DNA of 9,460 bases from Propionibacteriaceae bacterium. GTDB lineage: Bacteria > Actinomycetota > Actinomycetes > Propionibacteriales > Propionibacteriaceae. The notes below the pieces were generated by a model. The model was not told the origin of the DNA. It ran no database searches and worked only from the letters and a program-made list of their open reading frames with translations. Each line of letters opens with the position of its first letter. The stretch's first letter is position 1. Below, one piece after another: positions 6,296 through 9,460 of this stretch. The DNA lies in the NCBI GenBank assembly GCA_031255975.1, contig JAIRRM010000014.1, forward strand, positions 1 through 9,460. The letters are read 5' to 3'. The translations under genes were made by a program, and so were the position numbers.

Positions 6296-6878
6296 GCGAT
6301 AGATCCATGAGGACAGTAATCGCCGCAGCGACCCGCCAATCGAGTTGACGGCCATCAGGCAGCCGCGGGATGTTGACAAGATACGGATCAATCTTGCCCC
6401 AGCCCTTGCTGACGGTAACGATCTCACGCGCCCCGCCGGTGTAGAACGGGAACTCCACCAGCGCCGAGAAGTCCATGACGCGCCGCGCCTTGTTGAGCGC
6501 GACGTTCACATCACGCCCGATACCCTCAATGCCACTCGGCGTCTCTAGGTGTATCACGGCGTTGGCGAACGACTTGCCCAGATCCTTATCGAACGAGGCG
6601 ATGACCTTCCCGCCCGGTGCCTTCACCCGATAAGTGTTCTTGGTGAGGAACGGCCAGCGACCCACGAAACTGAACAGCAGTTGTGTACCTGCCTCATCGG
6701 CGTAGAAGCGCGCCATCCGAATCGGGCTGAACGGACACCTCACGTACGCCAGAATCTGCCCCCGCTGCCGGGCCCGAGTGGCGGCGGACACCTCGTAGCG
6801 CCTCGGGAACCCCTTGGTGCGCTGGATGTGCAACCTGCCCCAGCGGTTATCTACGGCCACTTTGTCGTCGATACTCAC
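6276..6878 (-). CDS. LURP-one/tubby C-terminal-like (scramblase-like) domain protein, function unknown
   Basis: A soluble protein of about 200 residues that I read as a tubby C-terminal-like/LURP-one-related β-barrel protein. Evidence is the repeated β-strand pattern (RRYEVSAATRARQRGQILAYV, then TYRVKAPGGKVIASFDKDLG) and a closing strand-helix pair of the type LDWRVAAAITVLMDLSL. No catalytic motif or signal peptide is visible. The family includes plant LURP1-like proteins and phospholipid scramblase-like proteins, but bacterial members are largely uncharacterised. The start is uncertain. GTG at 6878 lies four bases after the tgt stop and gives a domain-length protein. ATG at 6923 or 6971 would extend it into tgt by 41 or 89 bases. 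No start has a good ribosome binding site, so coupling to tgt translation is likely. Its position between tgt and the queuosine transporter gene is suggestive but not proof of a shared role. Confidence 0.7.
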   Translation of the reverse strand: MSIDDKVAVDNRWGRLHIQRTKGFPRRYEVSAATRARQRGQILAYVRCPFSPIRMARFYADEAGTQLLFSFVGRWPFLTKNTYRVKAPGGKVIASFDKDLGKSFANAVIHLETPSGIEGIGRDVNVALNKARRVMDFSALVEFPFYTGGAREIVTVSKGWGKIDPYLVNIPRLPDGRQLDWRVAAAITVLMDLSLNRSQF

Positions 6879-6882
6879 TCGG

Positions 6883-8160
6883 TCATTGTACTTGGCGACG
6901 GCGGTAATGTGCGAAGAAGGCATCCCGACACTCAGCAAACACGCCTGTTTCAATGGCATTCCGAATGTCATCTACCAGTCGCACCGTAAATCGCTCGTTG
7001 TGGATGGTTGCCAGCGTGGCGGCAATCATCTCCCGAGCCTTGAAGGCATGATGCAGATAGGCTCTGGTGTAGTGGGTGCAGGTGTAGCAATCACACCCGT
7101 CCTCCAATGGGCCGAAGTCGCGGCGATACGCGGCGTTATCGACGTTGTAACGTCCAGTGGCGGTGTAGACGGCGGCGTTACGAGCCACCCGTGACGGCAT
7201 CACGCAATCGAAGGTGTCGGCCCCGGCGGCCACCGCGACAAAAACGTCCTCCGGCTCGGAGATCCCGAGCAGATGTCGCGGCTTGTCAACCGGCAGTTCC
7301 TCCGCGCACCAACCTACGATCTCGCCAATGGCGTGTTTCTCCAGCGCGCCACCGATGCCATAGCCGTCGAAACGCCATCCTTCGTGCTCGGTCGCCGCCA
7401 GCCCGCGACAGGCGGTTCGCCGTAAGTCTTCGTACTGCGCCCCCTGCACCACCGCGAACAGCGCCTGATACGGCTTGCCGACCCGCTCGTAGGTGAGCCG
7501 GACATGCTCGGCCAGGCAGCGTTCCGCCCAACGTTGGGTGCGCCGTAGCGAGGCTTCGTGGTAGGGGTACGTGTTGGCCAATGTGGTCAACTCGTCGAAA
7601 CAGAACATGATGTCGGCACCGAGTCGATGCTGGATGCCCATACTCACTTCGGCGGTGAAGCGGTGCCGGGAGCCATCACGCGGCGAACGGAAATCCACTC
7701 CGTCTTCGTCGACGTTGGAGAGCCGTTTGCGTCCGCCGGCGCTCGCCTTGTCGTCGGCGCGCGGGACAGCCTCCATTTCGATGACCTTCTTGAACCCGGA
7801 GCCGAGGCTCATCACCTGGAACCCGCCGGAGTCGGTATACGTGGGGCCGGGCCAGTTCATGAACGCGCCCAGACCCCCGGCGACGTCCACGATGTCGGCG
7901 CCAGGTTGCAGATAGAGGTGGAAGGCGTTGGCGAGTACCGCCTGCGCGCCGAGATCGCGTATCTGCTCCGGTAGCACCGCCTTGACGCTGGCTTGGGTGC
8001 CGACAGGGATAAACGCCGGAGTGGCGATGTCGCCGTGCGGGGTGTGGATGATGCCTGCTCGGCCCTGCCCAGCGGGCAAGGTTGCGGTGATCTCGAAACT
8101 GAACCCCGTGGCGGCGTTCAACTGAGTCGGCGTCGAGGTAGCGGGCATGGTGTCAGACAT
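6883..8160 (-). CDS. tgt: tRNA-guanine transglycosylase (bacterial type)
   Basis: Tgt swaps guanine-34 of tRNAs for Asp, Asn, His and Tyr with a queuosine precursor. In this 425-residue protein the general-base aspartate is D110 in TDSGGFQVMS (109–118). The nucleophile is D318 in FDCVMPSRVARNA (317–329). The zinc site is intact: C356, C358, C361 and H387, with the spacing of characterised enzymes. The substrate-pocket loop reads GIGGALEK (268–275), the actinobacterial version. A longer region around 121–175 is also usual for that group and makes it longer than the roughly 375-residue proteobacterial enzyme. The start at 8160 has AGGCAGG (8173–8167) six bases upstream and overlaps the rsmE stop by 8 nt; the open frame continues upstream to 8301 but that is inside rsmE. 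No preQ1 synthesis genes are in the window, while a probable transporter gene (5636–6295) is, so the organism may import its base. Confidence 0.95.
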   Translation of the reverse strand: MSDTMPATSTPTQLNAATGFSFEITATLPAGQGRAGIIHTPHGDIATPAFIPVGTQASVKAVLPEQIRDLGAQAVLANAFHLYLQPGADIVDVAGGLGAFMNWPGPTYTDSGGFQVMSLGSGFKKVIEMEAVPRADDKASAGGRKRLSNVDEDGVDFRSPRDGSRHRFTAEVSMGIQHRLGADIMFCFDELTTLANTYPYHEASLRRTQRWAERCLAEHVRLTYERVGKPYQALFAVVQGAQYEDLRRTACRGLAATEHEGWRFDGYGIGGALEKHAIGEIVGWCAEELPVDKPRHLLGISEPEDVFVAVAAGADTFDCVMPSRVARNAAVYTATGRYNVDNAAYRRDFGPLEDGCDCYTCTHYTRAYLHHAFKAREMIAATLATIHNERFTVRLVDDIRNAIETGVFAECRDAFFAHYRRRQVQ

Positions 8161-8890
8161 TTGCGACCTGCCTCGCCCGCGACTGCAATTCGGCCAGCGC
8201 CACCGAACCAGCGGTGGAGGTGCGCAGCACATGCGTTGCGATGAGCACCGGCGCTCCCCCGGCGGCTTGGAACAGGGCCACCTCCTCAGCGCTGATGCCA
8301 CCCTCCGGGCCGATGACGAACACCACCTCGCCCGCTTGCGGCAGCGGCAATGATTCGATCCATTCGGTAGCGCCTTCGTGGCACAGCAGCGCCGCCGCAG
8401 CCTGCCTTATCAGTTCGGCAACCTGCGCGGTGGTGGCGTACGACACCTCCGGCACGGTGAAACGCCGCGACTGCTTGGCGGCCTCCCTGGCGATGGCCCG
8501 CCACTTCGCCAGCCCCTTTTCCACTTTGCCTTCCCAGCGCGACACGCTACGAGCGGCCTGCCAGGCGACGATGGCATCCACTCCCAGTTCGGTGAGCGTC
8601 TCAACAGCTATATCGGCCCGTTCGCCCTTCGGCAGTGCCTGTACCGCCACCCAACGATGCGGTTTTGGGGCCGCAACGAGCACTTCCGTCACGCTCACCT
8701 CCACCAGTGTCTTGGCGACGGCACACGCCACCCCGGCCACGGCGTTGCCGCGCCCATCCGACAGATACACCTGCTCACCCACCCGTAAGCGACGCACCGT
8801 AGCGGCGTGGTGCGCCTCGGTGCCGGTGATCGCGGCTACGGCACCCACCTGGGTGGGCACGGTTTCAACAAGGAACAGCGGGGCCGTCAT
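8153..8890 (-). CDS. rsmE: 16S rRNA (uracil-1498-N3)-methyltransferase RsmE
   Basis: RsmE is an S-adenosylmethionine-dependent SPOUT methyltransferase that makes m3U1498 in 16S rRNA of the 30S subunit. The 245-residue protein has an N-terminal PUA-like RNA-binding part (HHAATVRRLRVGE, 27–39). The trefoil-knot catalytic domain shows QALPKGERADIAVETLTELG (84–103), EAAKQSRR (136–143), VIGPEGGISAEE (192–203) and VLRTSTAG (221–228), which forms the cofactor-binding knot. Length is typical. The ATG at 8890 follows the dnaJ stop with one base between (TGA-G-ATG), and GAGGG is visible further upstream inside dnaJ. Its own stop overlaps the tgt start by 8 nt. The dnaJ–rsmE pair is conserved across Actinobacteria and Firmicutes, supporting the assignment. 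Confidence 0.95.
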   Translation of the reverse strand: MTAPLFLVETVPTQVGAVAAITGTEAHHAATVRRLRVGEQVYLSDGRGNAVAGVACAVAKTLVEVSVTEVLVAAPKPHRWVAVQALPKGERADIAVETLTELGVDAIVAWQAARSVSRWEGKVEKGLAKWRAIAREAAKQSRRFTVPEVSYATTAQVAELIRQAAAALLCHEGATEWIESLPLPQAGEVVFVIGPEGGISAEEVALFQAAGGAPVLIATHVLRTSTAGSVALAELQSRARQVANV

Positions 8891-8891
8891 C

Positions 8892-9460
8892 TCAGCTCAG
8901 CGAATCCCTCAACCGGGCGAAGAACCCTTTTACGGCCGTATCGCCAACGGCCACATCTGGGTGTACCTCGTCGCGCAGTTGCGCCAACTGGCTCAGCAGT
9001 TCGCGTTGCTCGTCTGTGAGAGAGGTGGGGGTTTGCACCAACACCGTCACCCCCAGTTCACCGCGCCCGTTGCTCCGCAGCCTGGGCACGCCACGCCCTT
9101 TCACGGCGATACGGGCTCCAGACTGGGTACCGGTGGGTATCGTCACCGTGATCTCGGCCTGATCCTCCGGACAGTTCGGGTCATCGGCCTCCAGGGAACG
9201 CACCAGCAGTGTGGTGCCGAGCGCCGCGGCTGTCATCGGCAGCCGTAGCACCATTTCCAGGTTGTCGCCGTCGCGCTTGAACACCTCATGTGGAGCCACC
9301 GTGATCTCGATGAAAAGATCACCGGCGGGGCCACCACCGGGGCCCACCTCCCCCTGCCCAGCCAGATGAATACGGTTGCGCTCGGCTACACCCGCTGGGA
9401 TCTGCACGGTGACGCCGCGCTTGGTGCGCATTCTGCCTTCCCCGGCGCAGTTGGCACAGG
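8892..9460 (-). CDS. dnaJ: Chaperone DnaJ, C-terminal part (cut by the window edge)
   Basis: The 3' part (about 189 codons) of a type I DnaJ, the Hsp40 cochaperone that delivers unfolded proteins to DnaK and stimulates its ATPase. At the very edge the frame reads CANCAGEGR, the last CxxCxGxG zinc repeat. The C-terminal substrate-binding β-domains follow: VQIPAGVAERNRIHLAGQGEV, then GDLFIEITVAPHEVFKRDGDNL, and later IPTGTQSGARIAVKGRGVP and GRGELGVTVLVQTP. The J-domain, Gly/Phe region and first zinc motifs lie beyond 9460. An internal ATG at 9431 is not the true start, because the zinc-finger coding continues upstream of it. Together with its rsmE neighbour this looks like the DnaJ2-type copy found in Actinobacteria, often downstream of hrcA; that gene is not visible here. 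Confidence 0.94.
   Translation of the reverse strand, partial: CANCAGEGRMRTKRGVTVQIPAGVAERNRIHLAGQGEVGPGGGPAGDLFIEITVAPHEVFKRDGDNLEMVLRLPMTAAALGTTLLVRSLEADDPNCPEDQAEITVTIPTGTQSGARIAVKGRGVPRLRSNGRGELGVTVLVQTPTSLTDEQRELLSQLAQLRDEVHPDVAVGDTAVKGFFARLRDSLS

Noticed and set aside
6276..6300. Terminator between the convergent transporter and LURP-one-like genes
   Set aside because: The genes overlap and no stable inverted repeat with a T-run is present at either end.
8214..9248. 344-codon plus-strand frame opposite rsmE and dnaJ
   Set aside because: It is antisense to two clearly conserved genes. The product is rich in Ser, Ala and Thr and has no recognisable domain.

Overview
The window reads as chromosomal DNA of a GC-rich actinobacterium. 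The gene order dnaJ–rsmE … phoH–ybeY–hlyC/CorC–era, followed on the same strand by what looks like the leader of leuA, is an actinobacterial arrangement. The Tgt sequence has the actinobacterial version of its central region, with a GIGGALEK motif. Several starts look leaderless (TANNNT followed 6–9 bases later by RTG), also typical of the phylum. A finer placement is not safe from this sequence. No tRNA, rRNA, CRISPR array, insertion sequence or phage gene was seen.

Layout, left to right. (1) Positions 1–110, minus strand: a leucine-type attenuation leader. It has a strong -10 box, a 14-residue leader peptide with three consecutive Leu codons, and an RNA that can fold either into a local hairpin or into a 12-bp stem with a pseudoknot. 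The regulated gene, almost certainly leuA, lies just beyond the left edge. (2) 283–1693, plus strand: a two-gene unit of a Gfo/Idh/MocA oxidoreductase and a small split-barrel flavin-type (PNPOx family) protein. (3) 1708–1738: a GC-rich hairpin between convergent genes. (4) 1742–5552, minus strand: the phoH–ybeY–hlyC/CorC–era operon, with 4-nt and 8-nt overlaps between ybeY/hlyC and hlyC/era. (5) 5636–6295, plus strand: a YhhQ-type queuosine-precursor transporter, transcribed divergently from phoH. (6) 6276–9460, minus strand: dnaJ (3' part only)–rsmE–tgt–a tubby/LURP-one-like protein, very tightly packed.

Functionally most of the window concerns RNA maturation and translation. RsmE methylates 16S rRNA, YbeY and Era act in 16S rRNA processing and 30S assembly, Tgt inserts the queuosine precursor base into tRNA, and YhhQ probably imports that precursor. 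The tgt/yhhQ pair, with an uncharacterised LURP-one-like gene between them, sits inside the usual rsmE–phoH interval and looks like a queuosine-salvage module inserted into a housekeeping cluster. The most interesting non-coding element is the leuA leader at the left edge.
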